DNA of 33,559 nt from Planctomycetota bacterium (GTDB lineage Bacteria; Planctomycetota; UBA1135; UBA2386): NCBI GenBank assembly GCA_016793265.1, contig JAEUHT010000206.1, forward strand, positions 1-33,559, read 5' to 3'. A model generated the notes under the pieces. It saw only the letters and a list, made by a program, of their open reading frames with translations, ran no database searches and was not told the DNA's origin. Made by a program: the position numbers and the translations under genes. Below, piece by piece: positions 8,040-18,870 of the stretch; position 1 is the stretch's first letter; each line of letters starts with the position of its first letter.

Positions 8040-9206
8040 GTGATCCTGCGCCAGTTCCCGCCCATGGGGGTCTACGAGACCCTGTTCCGCTTCGCCGAGG
8101 TCACGCACAAGTACATGGGCGACCCGGGCACGCATCCGTGGGCGCAGGGCTTCCCGCTGACGACGCAACTGCCCGACGGCCCGCCGTTGCCGGACGTGGT
8201 GCGCATCACCGCCACCGACCGCATGTATCCGAAGGCCGACGGCCAGCCGCCGCTGCGCGAGGCCATCGCCGCCTACTACCGGCACTTCCACGGCGCCCGC
8301 ATCACCGCCGACAACGTCGCCGTCTTCGCCGGCGGCCGTCCGGGCATCTTCGCCATCCTCGCCTTCCTGCTCGAGGACTGGAGCATCGCCGTCGAGGAGA
8401 CGGAGTACACGCCGTACTGGGACCTGCTGAAGCTGCTGCGGCGCCCGCACACGCTGATCCCGAGCAACCAGCACAACCGCTTCCGGCCGACGCTCGACGA
8501 CCACCCGCGCGGCGACCGGGTGTTGCTGCTGAAGAGCAACCCGAGCAACCCGACCGGCGTCACGCTCGCCGGCGACGACCTGCGGGACCTCGTGCGCCAC
8601 TACAGCCAGCCCGGCCGCGGCGCCCTGCTCGACGAAGCCTACGAGTTCTTCGCCGACCCCGAACCGGTCAGCGCGCTGCGCCACATCGACGACATCGACC
8701 AGACCGACCTGTTCGTCAGCGGCGCCGCCACCAAGGGCCTGCAGGTGCCCGGCATGCGCGTCGGCTGGGTGATCGCCAGCAAGCGGCACATCGAGCTGTT
8801 CCGCAACTACTCGTCCCTGGCCATGGGCGGGGTGTCGCGCGCCTCGCAGCTCTACGTCACCGAACTGCTCGAACGGGACCGTGTCGCCCGCGCGCGGCGG
8901 GCGGTGGCGAGCTTCTACTCGCAGCAGCGGCGGCGCTTCGGCGACGGGCTGCGCCGGCTCGGCTTCGAGCTGTTCACCGGCGACGGCGGCTTCTACCACT
9001 GGGCGCAGTTGCCGGGCGGCCTGACCGGCGACGCCTTCAACGAACGCCTGCTGCGCCACGACGCCGCCATCCTGCCCGGCCGCCTGTGCGACATGGCCCG
9101 CCGCGGCGATCACGGCCCGCTCGGCACGATGATGCGGTTCTCGTTCGGGCCGCTGCCCGCCGACGCCACCGACCGCGCCTTGGCGATCCTCGCCGCCTGC
9201 GTCTGA
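8040..9206 (+). CDS. PLP-dependent aminotransferase, class I/II
   Basis: A 388-residue fold-type I PLP enzyme of normal family length. Visible landmarks are the cofactor-binding region VAVFAGGRPGIFAIL (about 95-109), KSNPSNPTG (about 165-173) as the family's NPxNPTG loop, LLDEAYEFF containing the Asp that contacts the pyridine nitrogen, and GAATKGLQVPGMRVG with the Schiff-base Lys232. A C-terminal domain RFSFG segment carries the Arg that binds the substrate carboxylate. It should transfer amino groups between an amino acid and a 2-oxo acid; the sequence does not tell me which. The start is GTG with TATGGT eight bases upstream. It is divergent from the M1 peptidase and followed after 98 bp by a lipoprotein gene with its own promoter-like element. 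Confidence 0.9.
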   Translation: MILRQFPPMGVYETLFRFAEVTHKYMGDPGTHPWAQGFPLTTQLPDGPPLPDVVRITATDRMYPKADGQPPLREAIAAYYRHFHGARITADNVAVFAGGRPGIFAILAFLLEDWSIAVEETEYTPYWDLLKLLRRPHTLIPSNQHNRFRPTLDDHPRGDRVLLLKSNPSNPTGVTLAGDDLRDLVRHYSQPGRGALLDEAYEFFADPEPVSALRHIDDIDQTDLFVSGAATKGLQVPGMRVGWVIASKRHIELFRNYSSLAMGGVSRASQLYVTELLERDRVARARRAVASFYSQQRRRFGDGLRRLGFELFTGDGGFYHWAQLPGGLTGDAFNERLLRHDAAILPGRLCDMARRGDHGPLGTMMRFSFGPLPADATDRALAILAACV

Positions 9207-9292
9207 ACGACCGCCGGGCCGATGGCAAGGCGGCGCTGCCGCCGCCGCGGCGCGTCCCGGAACTCGTGCAACGCGCCGCCGCGGGGTGGCTA

Positions 9293-9298
9293 TATGCT
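9293..9298 (+). promoter_or_regulatory. Possible -10 hexamer of the lipoprotein gene
   Basis: TATGCT, preceded by TA in a small AT-rich pocket, ends six bases before the ATG at 9305. A transcript starting seven bases after the hexamer would begin exactly at the start codon. Confidence 0.35.
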
Positions 9299-9304
9299 GG
9301 CCTG

Positions 9305-11191
9305 ATGCGCGGTCTCCTGCTCGTTGCGCCGGTCCTGTTCTCGTGCCTACCAGCCTGCGGTGGCGGCGGTGGTGGTTCTTCCCAGCCGCCGACCCTGCCC
9401 AACGAAGCCCCCACGCTCTTGGCACCGAGCGGGCTCAGCGGCACGGCGCCGAACTTCACCTTCGTGCTGGCCGTGGGCGGCACCCAGACGCTGACCTTCA
9501 CCGCCAACGACCCCGACGGCGACCCGCTGCAGTGGCAGGTCGGTGTCGACGGCGGCGCCGCGACGGCCGCCGGCATCAGCTTCACGGCGCCGGCCACCGG
9601 CAGCACCCTGGCGCTCGACTTCGCCGCGATCGGCAACCCGGCCGCGGCCCTGCTGACGATCCTGGTCGAAGATCCGAAGGGCGGCATCGCCGCCGTCGAC
9701 CTGCAGGTGGTGCGCAGCGGCGCGCCAGGCATCCTCGGCGTGACACCGGACAGCGCCTTCGCCGGCAAGGCCCAGCCGGTGACGATCACCGGCAGCGGCC
9801 TGCAGCTCGGCGGCATCGCCACCACGACGGCCAGCTTCGCCGGCACCACGGCCACGGCCACCACCATCGTCGACGACACCACCATCACCTGCACGACGCC
9901 GATAGGGGTCAACGCCGGCGCCGCCGTGGTCGCCGTCAACAACCAGTACGGCGCCTCGGCGTTGCCGAGCAGCGCGTTCACCTTCTACAGCTATCCGCCA
10001 GCCCTGCTCGCCAACGACGTGCGCGTCGACGCCGGCGACGCCACGGCCCTCGAACTCGCGCGCGACGGCGACGTCGTGCACGCGGTCTGGCTCGAAGGCA
10101 CGGGGCTCGTGCACCGCGCCTCGTACGACCGCGGCGCCAACTGGTCGAGCCCCACCATGCTGAGCGGGGCCGAGAACGCCAGCCAGCCGTGCGTGATCGT
10201 GGCCGGCGACGAGGTCACCGTGGCCTGGGTCGGTGACAACAGCTCGATCCTGCTGCGGCGGTCCAGCGACGGTGGCGCGACCTTCGCGACCGTGCAGCGC
10301 CTCGACCCGACCGGCGCCGCGGTGCCGGTGCGCGGGCCGCGGCTGGCGCAGAGCGGCGACCGCCGCTTCGCCGCCTGGCTGTCGGGCGACGCCGGCAGCG
10401 GCGCGGCGCGGGTGCGCACGGTGGCCTCCGCCGACGGCGGCGCCACCTGGACCACGCAGAACCTGGTGCACGACGGTGGTGCCAACCAGAGCAACGTGCA
10501 GATCGTGGCCGACGGCAGCGACGTGCAGGTGCTCTACGAAGACGCGACCACGCTGGCCTTCGCCGGCGTCTTCGTCGCGCGGTCCACCGACGCCGGCTCG
10601 ACGTGGCTGTCGCCGCAACGCCTCAGCAGCCTCGGCGCCAGCGCCAGCGCCGCCCAGTTCGCCGGCCTCGCCGCGCGCCGCTACGCGATCTGGCTGCAGA
10701 ACGGCGCCCTGCTGCTCAGCACCTCGGGCGACCGCGGCGCCAGCTGGAGCGGCAGCACGATCGAGCTGCAGGGGGCCCAAGGTGGCGCCGTGACGGCGCC
10801 GCGGCTCGCCACCGATGGCGACCACGCCTACGCAGCCTACGTCGTCGCCGGCACGGCGATCCGCGTCGCCTCGTTCACGCTGGTCGGTGCCACGGTGCGG
10901 CAGGCGACGGTCGAGTCGGCGGTCAGCAACTCCGCCGAGCCGCGGCTCGCCGTGGTCGGCAACTACGTGTTCACGGCCTGGCGCGAGGGCGATCTCGGCG
11001 ACGGCTCGGCGCGCGTGTTGTTCGCGGTCTCGACCGACAGCGCGCAGACCTTCCCGACGCCGACTGGGTTCGGGGACGGCACCGCGGCGCAACAACTGCC
11101 GCGACTCGCCGTCGACGGCGCCCACCTGCTGCTCGGCTGGACCGACGCGCGCGCCGCCACCAGCGCCATCTTCGTCAACCGCTCGCAATGA
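9305..11191 (+). CDS. Surface lipoprotein with Ig-like, IPT/TIG and Asp-box regions
   Basis: A 628-residue exported lipoprotein. The signal ends in the lipobox LPAC followed by six Gly residues, a flexible tether. Residues about 35-137 look like an Ig/cadherin-like domain (TFTANDPDGDPLQW). Residues about 138-222 fit an IPT/TIG domain (ILGVTPDSAFAGKAQPVTI, then VVAVNNQYG). The remainder is a probable sialidase-type beta-propeller: six Asp-box-like motifs recur, for example SYDRGANW (from residue 273), SSDGGATF, SADGGATW, STDAGSTW, SGDRGASW and STDSAQTF. Asp-boxes mark the fold rather than the activity, and I see no clear sialidase arginine triad, so binding or a structural role is as likely as hydrolysis. 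The gene ends opposite the dehydratase gene, with a hairpin in between. Confidence 0.85.
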   Translation: MRGLLLVAPVLFSCLPACGGGGGGSSQPPTLPNEAPTLLAPSGLSGTAPNFTFVLAVGGTQTLTFTANDPDGDPLQWQVGVDGGAATAAGISFTAPATGSTLALDFAAIGNPAAALLTILVEDPKGGIAAVDLQVVRSGAPGILGVTPDSAFAGKAQPVTITGSGLQLGGIATTTASFAGTTATATTIVDDTTITCTTPIGVNAGAAVVAVNNQYGASALPSSAFTFYSYPPALLANDVRVDAGDATALELARDGDVVHAVWLEGTGLVHRASYDRGANWSSPTMLSGAENASQPCVIVAGDEVTVAWVGDNSSILLRRSSDGGATFATVQRLDPTGAAVPVRGPRLAQSGDRRFAAWLSGDAGSGAARVRTVASADGGATWTTQNLVHDGGANQSNVQIVADGSDVQVLYEDATTLAFAGVFVARSTDAGSTWLSPQRLSSLGASASAAQFAGLAARRYAIWLQNGALLLSTSGDRGASWSGSTIELQGAQGGAVTAPRLATDGDHAYAAYVVAGTAIRVASFTLVGATVRQATVESAVSNSAEPRLAVVGNYVFTAWREGDLGDGSARVLFAVSTDSAQTFPTPTGFGDGTAAQQLPRLAVDGAHLLLGWTDARAATSAIFVNRSQ

Positions 11192-11203
11192 GCCGCGCCG
11201 CCG

Positions 11204-11224
11204 GGCGCCGGCCGGAACGGCGCC
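11204..11224. terminator. Hairpin between convergent genes
   Basis: GGCGCCG and CGGCGCC pair over a 7-base loop in the 40-bp gap between the lipoprotein stop and the dehydratase stop. It has no T-run on either strand, so it would be an atypical bidirectional terminator or simply a GC-rich stem. Confidence 0.35.
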
Positions 11225-11231
11225 GGGCCGC

Positions 11232-12203
11232 TCACGGCACCGAGGCCAACAACGAGCGCAACGTGGCCAGCGGCAGGTTGCCGCCGCAGACGATCACGGC
11301 CGCGCGCCGACCGCGCCCGCGGGCGTCGGCGAGGCAGCCTGCCACCGCCACGCCGGCGGCACCTTCGATCAAGAGGTGCTGCTGGGTCAGCGTCGCCAGC
11401 ATGGCGGCGGCGATCGCCGGCTCCTCGACGTCGACGAAGCGGTCCACCAGGGCGGCGCACCACGGCAGCGTGATCGCGCCGGGCTCGACACCACCCGCCG
11501 TGCTGTCCGACAAGGTCGCCCCGCAGGCCACGTCGACCACGGCGCCGCGGCGAACACACTCGGCCATCGCCGGCGAGGCGGCTGGCGAACAAGCGACGAT
11601 CTCGATGCCGGGCCGGTGCCGCTTCGCATACGCGGCGATGCCGCTGACGAGCCCGCCGCCGCCGAGGGCGACGTAGATCGTCTCGACCGCGGGCCACTGC
11701 GCCAGCAGCTCCACCGCCACCGTGCCCTGACCGGCGACGACGTCGGCGTCGTTGTAGGGCGACAGGTAGTGCAGCCCGCGGCTGGCCGCGTGCTGCCGGG
11801 CGCGCGCCTCGGTGTGCACGCAGTCATCGCCGAAGACGATCACCTCGGCAGAATGCTGCCGCACCGCGTCCTGCTTCGCCGCCGGCGTCGTGGTCGGCAC
11901 GAACACGGTCACCGGCACGCCGAGGCGCGCGGCGGCCGTCGCCACGCCGAGCCCGTGGTTGCCCGAGGACGCCGCCACCACGCCGCGCCGGCGCACCGGC
12001 TCCGGCAAGCACAACAGCGCGTTGCTGGCGCCGCGCAGCTTGAACGAGCCGGTGTCCTGCACGTTCTCGAGCTTGCCGCGCACCTCGTTGCCGATCGCAG
12101 CGCCGAGCCACGGCATGGCCACCGTCGGCGTGCACACGACGAACGGCGCGATGCGGGCATGCGCGGCCTGCACCGCCGCGGCGAGTGCCAGCAGGTCCGT
12201 CAC
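11232..12203 (-). CDS. Threonine/serine dehydratase-like PLP enzyme
   Basis: A 323-residue fold-type II PLP enzyme. The Schiff-base lysine is Lys55 in GSFKLRGA, preceded by KLENVQ. SSGNHGLGVA is the Asn loop that contacts the cofactor, and ALGGGGLVSGIA is the phosphate-binding glycine loop. Length and motifs match threonine ammonia-lyase, serine dehydratase and serine racemase relatives. There is no C-terminal ACT regulatory domain, so it is the catabolic or racemase-like short form rather than a feedback-controlled IlvA. It would convert threonine or serine to a 2-oxo acid and ammonia. GTG 12203 overlaps the stop of the upstream gene by four bases (GTGA). It is the last gene of the eight-gene minus-strand run. 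Confidence 0.88.
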   Translation of the reverse strand: MTDLLALAAAVQAAHARIAPFVVCTPTVAMPWLGAAIGNEVRGKLENVQDTGSFKLRGASNALLCLPEPVRRRGVVAASSGNHGLGVATAAARLGVPVTVFVPTTTPAAKQDAVRQHSAEVIVFGDDCVHTEARARQHAASRGLHYLSPYNDADVVAGQGTVAVELLAQWPAVETIYVALGGGGLVSGIAAYAKRHRPGIEIVACSPAASPAMAECVRRGAVVDVACGATLSDSTAGGVEPGAITLPWCAALVDRFVDVEEPAIAAAMLATLTQQHLLIEGAAGVAVAGCLADARGRGRRAAVIVCGGNLPLATLRSLLASVP

Positions 12204-13374
12204 GGCGTCGCGGCCGCCGTCGTCGCTGCGGCCGCCGGACGGAACGCGTCGCCGAGCAGCGAATCGAACCGCAGCGTGCCGCCCGCCGGCACCACGAAGG
12301 CCGCCCCGCACCAACGCACCTCGCCGCCCGCCGGCGAACGGCCACCACAGGCTCCCTGGCCATCGGGCACCATCTGCAGCCCCTCGGCGGTCAGCGGCAG
12401 CGCGATCGAGGTCGTCGGCGGGCTCAGGAACAGCGTCGCCCGTTCGTCGCGCTGCAGTTGCACGTCCCCATGGCTCGTGTGCCACAGCACCGCCCGCTTG
12501 CCGCGGTTGGCGAGCGTGGCGCGACCGCCGTAACAACCCGGCTCGTCGGCGCGCAGCACCTGCACGACCACGGGACCGTCGATCGCTTCGGCGGCGGCTG
12601 CCGCGGCGATGCGCAACTCCGAACCATCGGGCAGCAGGATGTTGTGGGCGCGGCCGCCGGCACTGATGTCGAGGCGGGTCAACGACGACACCTGAACCTG
12701 CACCAGCTCCGGCGTCATCTCGACCAGCTGCAGCCGCGTCGGCCCGGCGGCGACGATGCGCGTGCTCTCGTGCAGCAGCAGCTCGAAGTCGCCCTCGTGG
12801 CGCACCTCGACCACGGCACCGGCGGCGAGCGCGCGGAACTTGTCGTGGAAGTAGAGCGGCACCGCCGCCGGCTCACCCGCATCCTGGAACCAGACGCGGT
12901 CGCCGTGGCGGATCAGCAGCGCGACGTCGGGCGCAAACGGCAGCGGCTTCTCGTTGCGCGCCCGCACCCATGCCGGCCACCCGGGTGGCGTCGGCAACGC
13001 CGGCGGCAGCGACGGCTGGCGCAACAGGTCGCCGAGTCCACCGGGCGCCGCCTGGCCCGGGTACTTGCCGTATCCGAGCAGCCGCGACGGAAAGGTCGGG
13101 AAGCCCTGGAACTGCTGGACGCTGTCGTGTCGCGTCCAGATCGGATCGAGCGGATCGCGATACTCCGGTTCGGCGGGCACCAACGGCTGCTGCCGGCCCG
13201 GGCCCAGATTGCCCGGCGACTGCCCACCCGGCGACTGGTTGCCCGGCGCCTGCCCACCCGCCGGCGGCAGTTGCGGGACCGGCCCCGGCAGCAGGCGACC
13301 GGCAGCGCGTACGTCCGCCGCGGCAGCGACGACGGCGGCAGCGGTCAGGCAGGTCAGCAGTGGCGCAGTGGACT

Positions 13375-13378
<4 letters not shown>
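12200..13378 (-). CDS. Secreted protein of unknown family
   Basis: A 392-residue protein I do not recognise. Residues 1-25 form a signal peptide ending near ADVRAAG. Residues about 35-65 hold an imperfect repeat of PGN/SPGGQSPGN type that is disordered and Pro/Gly-rich; the DNA repeat lies at about 13201-13263. The rest is a soluble, mostly beta-looking domain with many Val/Leu/Thr strands (LALHE-, TRLQLVEM- and VQVQVSSL-like stretches) and two Cys residues near the C-terminus that could pair. FecR-like or other sugar-binding beta folds are possible, but nothing decides it. Its ATG overlaps the phosphofructokinase stop (ATGA), and its own stop overlaps the dehydratase start, so it is translated as part of a metabolic operon in spite of being exported. 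Confidence 0.75.
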
Positions 13379-14423
<1,045 letters not shown>

Positions 14424-14427
<4 letters not shown>

Positions 14428-15122
14428 GCGTTCCCCTCGCTGCTGCTGTCGTCGTCGATCGGATACTGGGGTCCGGTGAACGGCGGCGGTTCGACGGCCA
14501 TCGGCACGTCCGCGCCCTTCTTGCCGAGCTTGCCGGCAAAACCCTGGAACTCCATGTCGTATTCGACCCGGGCTCCATCGGTCGGCCGCACCATCTCGCC
14601 GAAGCGATCCATCATCGCCTGGCGCAGCCGTTGGCTGGCGGTGAGGTTGTTGGTGCCCTCGGCACACTGGAACTGGCCGGTGACGAGGATGCGCTTGGCT
14701 GCGGAGGTATCGACCTGCACACGCAGGCGGGTGACCTCGGGCAGCGCTTCGCCGGCCTTCTGCAGCCCGACCTCGATCGCCTCGCGGGCGATGCGCACCG
14801 GACCGGAGGGCGTGTCGCTGATGATCCAGTTGCTCGGCGGTCGCACCTCACGGCGTCGCACCAGCCAAGCGAAGTTCCACACCAAGAGGCCGACCGCGGC
14901 GAGCAGAGTCAGCCACGAGGCCAGCGGTTCGAGCGGCAGCAGCGCGACGCGGCCCTTGGTGGACAGTTCGGCCGCCAGCGTCGCGAACGGACCGCCGGCG
15001 CCGCCGGTGAAGATGCCCGGCTGCGTGAACACCACCACGAACCACGCCGCCGCTGCGTTCGCGGCGACGAGGTTCGCCACGAGCAGCAGGCGGTCCGCCA
15101 GGCGCTGCCGCACGGCGGCCAT
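14424..15122 (-). CDS. Two-helix membrane protein with Asp23/AmaP-like domain
   Basis: A 232-residue protein with two N-terminal membrane helices at about 10-36 and 62-87, separated by an extracytoplasmic loop. A cytoplasmic domain at about 98-205 contains SGPVRIAREAIEVGL, then VTRLRVQVD and a final beta-rich part (ARVEYDMEFQGF). The helix plan and the domain pattern resemble AmaP, the membrane anchor of Asp23 proteins, and Asp23 (DUF322) itself. The position is informative: in Bacillus and relatives an Asp23-family gene (yqhY) sits directly after accB-accC, the same place as here. The ATG overlaps the accC stop by one base (TGATG). The function of these proteins beside acetyl-CoA carboxylase is not settled. 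The assignment is by pattern and context, so only moderately sure. Confidence 0.6.
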
Positions 15123-16468
15123 CAGCGCGGCGAGAAGTAGCGGTCGATGAAGCCGGTATCGACCTCGCCGGCGCAGAAGTCGCTGTGGTCGAGCAGGCGG
15201 TGGAACAGGCTCGCCGTGGTCTTGATGCCCTCGGTGGTCAGCTCCTGCAGCGCGCGGCGCGCCACGGCGATCGCCTCGCGGCGGCTGTGGCGATGCACGA
15301 TCAGCTTGCCGACCATCGAGTCGTAGTGCGGCGGCACCGAGTAGCCCTGATAGATGTGGCTGTCCCAGCGCACCCCGGGCCCACCCGGCGCCACGAAGGT
15401 GCGGATCAGGCCAGGGCTCGGCTTGAAGTTCTGGTCCGGGTCCTCGGCGTTGATGCGGAACTCCATCGCGTGGCCGCGCATGCGGATGTCCTCCTGGCGG
15501 AAGGACAGCCGCTCGCCGTTGGCGACCAGGATCATCTCGCGGATCAGGTCGGTGTCGGTCACCATCTCGGTCACCGGGTGCTCGACCTGGATGCGCGAGT
15601 TGATCTCGATGAAGTAGAAGTTCTTGTCCTTGTCGAGCAGGAACTCGACGGTGCCTGCCGACGTGTAGTTGGCGGCCTTGGCCAGCCGCACCGCTGCGTC
15701 ACCCATCAACTGCCGCGTCTTGTCGTCGAGCACCGGGCACGGGCTCTCCTCGACGAGCTTCTGGTGGCGGCGCTGCAACGAGCAGTCGCGTTCGCCGAGG
15801 TAGACGACGCTGCCGAAGGTGTCGGCGATGATCTGGATCTCGACGTGGCGCGGCTTCTCGATGTACTTCTCCAGGTACACGGTCGAGTCCTTGAACGCCT
15901 TCTCGGCCTCGGTGCGCGCGGCGTGGTAGCCGGTGACCAGGCTCGGCTCGTTGTGCGCGACGCGCATGCCGCGACCGCCGCCGCCGGCCGCCGCCTTGAC
16001 CAGCACCGGGAAGCCGATCTTGCGGGCGATCGCCAGCGCCTCCTGTTCGTTGTCGACCGGCCCGTCGCTGCCCGGCACACACGGCACGCCGGCCTCCTTG
16101 GCCAGCCGCTTGGCGGCGACCTTGTCGCCACACTGCGCGATCGCGGTCGGGCTCGGGCCGATGAACTTGATGTTGCAGCTCTGGCAGACCTCGGCGAAGT
16201 GCTCGTTCTCGGACAAGAAGCCGTAGCCAGGGTGGATCGCCTCGACGTCCGAGATCTCCGCCGCCGCGATGAGCGCCGGGATGTTGAGGTAACTCTCGCT
16301 GCTCGGCGCCGGGCCGATGCAGATCGTCTCGTCGGCGTAGCGCAGGTGCAGCGAGTCCTTGTCGGCCTCGCTGTAGACCGCGACGGTCTCGATGCCGAGG
16401 TCTTTGCAGGCGCGCATGATGCGCAGGGCGATTTCGCCGCGGTTGGCGATCAGGATGCGATGGAACAT
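15122..16468 (-). CDS. accC: Biotin carboxylase subunit of acetyl-CoA carboxylase
   Basis: A 448-residue ATP-grasp enzyme, the normal AccC length. It carboxylates biotin on AccB with bicarbonate and ATP, the first step of malonyl-CoA synthesis for fatty acids. The N-terminus [17 protein letters not shown] is the family signature, [13 protein letters not shown] is the glycine-rich ATP loop (from about residue 157), [17 protein letters not shown] binds nucleotide and biotin, and [14 protein letters not shown] carries the catalytic Glu and Arg. It lies 52 bp downstream of accB and overlaps the Asp23-like gene by one base. No carboxyltransferase genes (accA, accD) are in the window. Identification is secure. 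Confidence 0.98.
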   Translation of the reverse strand: MFHRILIANRGEIALRIMRACKDLGIETVAVYSEADKDSLHLRYADETICIGPAPSSESYLNIPALIAAAEISDVEAIHPGYGFLSENEHFAEVCQSCNIKFIGPSPTAIAQCGDKVAAKRLAKEAGVPCVPGSDGPVDNEQEALAIARKIGFPVLVKAAAGGGGRGMRVAHNEPSLVTGYHAARTEAEKAFKDSTVYLEKYIEKPRHVEIQIIADTFGSVVYLGERDCSLQRRHQKLVEESPCPVLDDKTRQLMGDAAVRLAKAANYTSAGTVEFLLDKDKNFYFIEINSRIQVEHPVTEMVTDTDLIREMILVANGERLSFRQEDIRMRGHAMEFRINAEDPDQNFKPSPGLIRTFVAPGGPGVRWDSHIYQGYSVPPHYDSMVGKLIVHRHSRREAIAVARRALQELTTEGIKTTASLFHRLLDHSDFCAGEVDTGFIDRYFSPR

Positions 16469-16520
16469 CGGAAGAGGTCGGACCTGGGGTGGCGGCGGCT
16501 GGGACGCGGGGCGCGCGCCA

Positions 16521-17054
16521 CTAGCGGATCAGGAACAGCGGCTGGCCGAACTCGACCGGATCGCCGTTCTTGACCAGGATGTCGAGGATCTCGAACTCAC
16601 GTTCGGCCTTGATCTCGTTCATCACCTTCATCGCCTCGATGATGCACAGCGTACGGTCGGCGCCGACCCGGTCGCCGGGCTTGACGAACGGCTCGGCCTC
16701 GGGCGACGGCGACCGGTAGAAGGTGCCGAGCATCGGCGACTTGAACACCTCCCCCTGCGGTTCGGCGGCGGCCGGCGCGGCCGGGGCGCCGTGGTGCGCG
16801 ACCGGGTGCGAGGCCATCGGCAGCGGCATCGGCATGCCGGCCGGCGCGGCGAAGGTCACGGCCTGCGGCTCCTTGCGGCGCACGCGCCAGCGGGTGCCGG
16901 CGTCCTCGAGTTCGACCTCGACGACGTCCTTCTCCACCATCATCTCGATCAGGCGTTCGAGTTGACCCAGGCGATCCTGGTCGCGGGGCGAGGCTTTGGA
17001 TTTGGCGGCAGCGACGGCAGGGGACGACTTCTTGTTGGCGCGCTTCGAGGACAT
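16521..17054 (-). CDS. accB: Biotin carboxyl carrier protein of acetyl-CoA carboxylase
   Basis: A 177-residue carrier. The first about 25 residues are basic and Ala/Lys-rich, unlike the short tail of most AccB proteins. Residues about 28-62 form the dimer helix and strand ([17 protein letters not shown]). Residues about 65-100 are the mobile Ala/Pro linker, and residues about 103-177 the biotinyl domain, with biotin attached at Lys143 in EAMKVMNE. The ATG has GGAG seven bases upstream, one of the few good Shine-Dalgarno sites here. It is 53 bp after asd and 52 bp before accC. Confidence 0.97.
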   Translation of the reverse strand: MSSKRANKKSSPAVAAAKSKASPRDQDRLGQLERLIEMMVEKDVVEVELEDAGTRWRVRRKEPQAVTFAAPAGMPMPLPMASHPVAHHGAPAAPAAAEPQGEVFKSPMLGTFYRSPSPEAEPFVKPGDRVGADRTLCIIEAMKVMNEIKAEREFEILDILVKNGDPVEFGQPLFLIR

Positions 17055-17107
17055 TCGGGACTCCGGAGCGCGCCAAGTGAAGGGCTTCGCCCCGCCGGAA
17101 TCCAGCC

Positions 17108-18127
17108 TCAGCAGGCCCCGCGGCGCTGCGCCAGCAGTTCGGCGATCTGCACCGCGTTGAGCGCCGCCCCCTTGCGCAGCTGGTCGCCGGCGAGCCAGAA
17201 GGTGAGCCCCGGCGAGAACACGCGGCCCAGGCGCAGCCGGCCGACGGCGACCGGGTCGCGCCCCGCCATGGCGAGCGGCATCGGATACCGCAGCGCCGAT
17301 GGATCATCGACCAACTCGACGCCGGGTGCGCTGGCCAGCAGCTCGCGCGCCGCGGCGACCGTGAGCGGCCGCTCGAAGCCGGCGGCGACCGCTTCGCTGT
17401 GGCAACGTTCGACCGGCACGCGCACGCAGGTGGCATCGACCGCCAACGCCGGCAGATCGAGGATCTTGCGCAGCTCGTGCAGCAGCTTGTCCTCTTCGCG
17501 GGTGTAGCCGTCCGGCTGGAACACATCGACCTGCGGGAACACGTTGCCGGCCAGCGGCTGCGGCAGCGCGCGTGGGGCCGGCGGCGCCTCGCCAGCGAGC
17601 ATGGCCGCGAGCCCCTGCCGGAGTTCGAGCATCGCCTGCTGGCCGGCGCCCGAGGCGGCCTGGTAGGTCGACACCACCACGGCGCGCAGACCGGCGGCCC
17701 GGTGCAGCGGCCACAGCGCCAGCGCCAGCAGGATGGTCGAGCAGTTGGGGTTGGCGACGATGCCGCGATGCCCCGCGAGCGCACTGGCATTGACCTCGGG
17801 CACCACCAGCGGCACCGCTGGATCGAGGCGGAAGGCCGAGCTGTTGTCGACCACCACCGCCCCGGCGGCGACGGCATGCGGCGCGAACTGGCGCGACACC
17901 GCCGCCCCGGCCGAGAACAGCGCCACGTCGATGCCGGCGAACGACGACGGCCCGAGCGCTTGCACCGGGAGCTGCGCACCGGCGAACGGCAGCTCGCGGC
18001 CGGCCGAACGCGGCGACGCCAACAGCCGCAGCTCGGCCAGCGGCAAGCGGCGCGCGGCGAGCACGGCCAGGAACTCCTGGCCGACGGCGCCGGTGGCGCC
18101 GACGACGGCGACCCGCTGCGGCTTCAC
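17108..18127 (-). CDS. asd: Aspartate-semialdehyde dehydrogenase
   Basis: A 339-residue enzyme that reduces aspartyl phosphate to aspartate semialdehyde, the branch point to lysine/diaminopimelate, threonine and methionine. VAVVGATGAVGQEFL is the NADP-binding loop, NPNCSTI holds the catalytic nucleophile Cys129, YQAASGAGQQAM follows it, and RVPVERCHSEAV holds the acid/base His243. A Cys sits directly before this His where Gly or Ala is usual; this is probably tolerated. GTG 18127 overlaps the moaC stop (GTGA). Length is standard. Gene order moaC-asd-acc is not a classical operon; the overlaps suggest coupled expression rather than a shared pathway. Confidence 0.96.
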   Translation of the reverse strand: MKPQRVAVVGATGAVGQEFLAVLAARRLPLAELRLLASPRSAGRELPFAGAQLPVQALGPSSFAGIDVALFSAGAAVSRQFAPHAVAAGAVVVDNSSAFRLDPAVPLVVPEVNASALAGHRGIVANPNCSTILLALALWPLHRAAGLRAVVVSTYQAASGAGQQAMLELRQGLAAMLAGEAPPAPRALPQPLAGNVFPQVDVFQPDGYTREEDKLLHELRKILDLPALAVDATCVRVPVERCHSEAVAAGFERPLTVAAARELLASAPGVELVDDPSALRYPMPLAMAGRDPVAVGRLRLGRVFSPGLTFWLAGDQLRKGAALNAVQIAELLAQRRGAC

Positions 18128-18642
18128 GCCGGGGCTCCGTCGGCGGCGCTCCAGACGCCCGACTTGCCGCCGCTCTTGTGCAGCAGGCGCACCCGCTCGA
18201 CGGTGGCGCCGCGGCAGCGCGCCTTCACCATGTCGTAGATCGTCAGCGCGGCGATGCTGGCGGCGACCAGCGCCTCCATCTCGACGCCGGTCGGCCCGAC
18301 CGTGACGGCGGACGCCTCGACCCGCACGGCGTCGTCCCCCACCGGCTCGAACTCGATGCGAAGCTGGCTCAGCGGCAGCGGGTGGCATAGCGGGATCAGC
18401 CGCGAGGTGTCCTTGCCGGCCTGGATGCCGGCGACGCGCGCGACGGCCAGCGCTTCGCCCTTCGGCAGCCGGCCGCTCAGCAGCAGCTCGCGGGTCGCGG
18501 CATCGAGCCGCACGGTCGCCTCCGCCACCGCTTCGCGCCGCGTCGCGGCTTTGCCACCGACGTCGACCATGTTGGCCTGACCACGGGCGTCGAGGTGCGT
18601 GAGCAATGGCTCGGGTGGTTCTGGCGAGGCGGCGGAGGGCAC
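18124..18642 (-). CDS. moaC: Cyclic pyranopterin monophosphate synthase (MoaC)
   Basis: A 172-residue protein of molybdenum cofactor synthesis. It converts the MoaA product into cyclic pyranopterin monophosphate. LTHLDARGQANMVDVGGK matches the MoaC N-terminus, IPLCHPLPLSQL holds the conserved active-site His, VEMEALVAASIAALTIYDM and KARCRGATVERVRLLHKSGGKSG give the conserved Asp and Lys residues at the C-terminus. GTG 18642 is chosen because it leaves a short disordered lead before the family start and lies six bases after a TACGCT hexamer. It heads the eight-gene minus-strand run. No other Mo-cofactor gene is in the window. Confidence 0.94.
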   Translation of the reverse strand: MPSAASPEPPEPLLTHLDARGQANMVDVGGKAATRREAVAEATVRLDAATRELLLSGRLPKGEALAVARVAGIQAGKDTSRLIPLCHPLPLSQLRIEFEPVGDDAVRVEASAVTVGPTGVEMEALVAASIAALTIYDMVKARCRGATVERVRLLHKSGGKSGVWSAADGAPA

Positions 18643-18648
18643 CGCGCC

Positions 18649-18654
18649 AGCGTA
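18649..18654 (-). promoter_or_regulatory. Possible -10 hexamer of the moaC operon
   Basis: The minus strand reads TACGCT, then six bases, then GTG at 18642. If used, transcription of the run would begin at the start codon, without a leader. Confidence 0.35.
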
Positions 18655-18684
18655 GCGGGGCAGGCGCCAGCGGCGGGATTCCTT

Positions 18685-18713
18685 TCTGCAACTCGCCGGG
18701 TGGTCCGTATAGA
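18685..18713 (+). promoter_or_regulatory. Possible promoter for the S41 protease gene
   Basis: TCTGCA at 18685-18690 and TATAGA at 18708-18713 are 17 bp apart in a locally AT-richer stretch of the divergent moaC/S41 gap. The match to the main sigma factor consensus is partial. A second candidate, TATGCT at 18870-18875, overlaps the annotated ATG. Confidence 0.3.
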
Positions 18714-18870
18714 AGCCGTCGCTGGCATCGGGCCGGCGCGGTCCGCGCGAGGCGGGTCGAGTTCCCAGCGGCGGCCAGCGGCGGTTTTGCGTCCATCCGG
18801 CTGCGCGGGAACGCCGATCTCGCGGCTGGTCCGCGGCCGTCCCGGCGCGCCGGCGTTCCACCCGAAGCCT

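Noticed and set aside
17399..17401. Asd inactivated by the Cys before the catalytic His
   Set aside because: The catalytic Cys129 and His243 and all other motifs are intact; the neighbouring position varies among family members.
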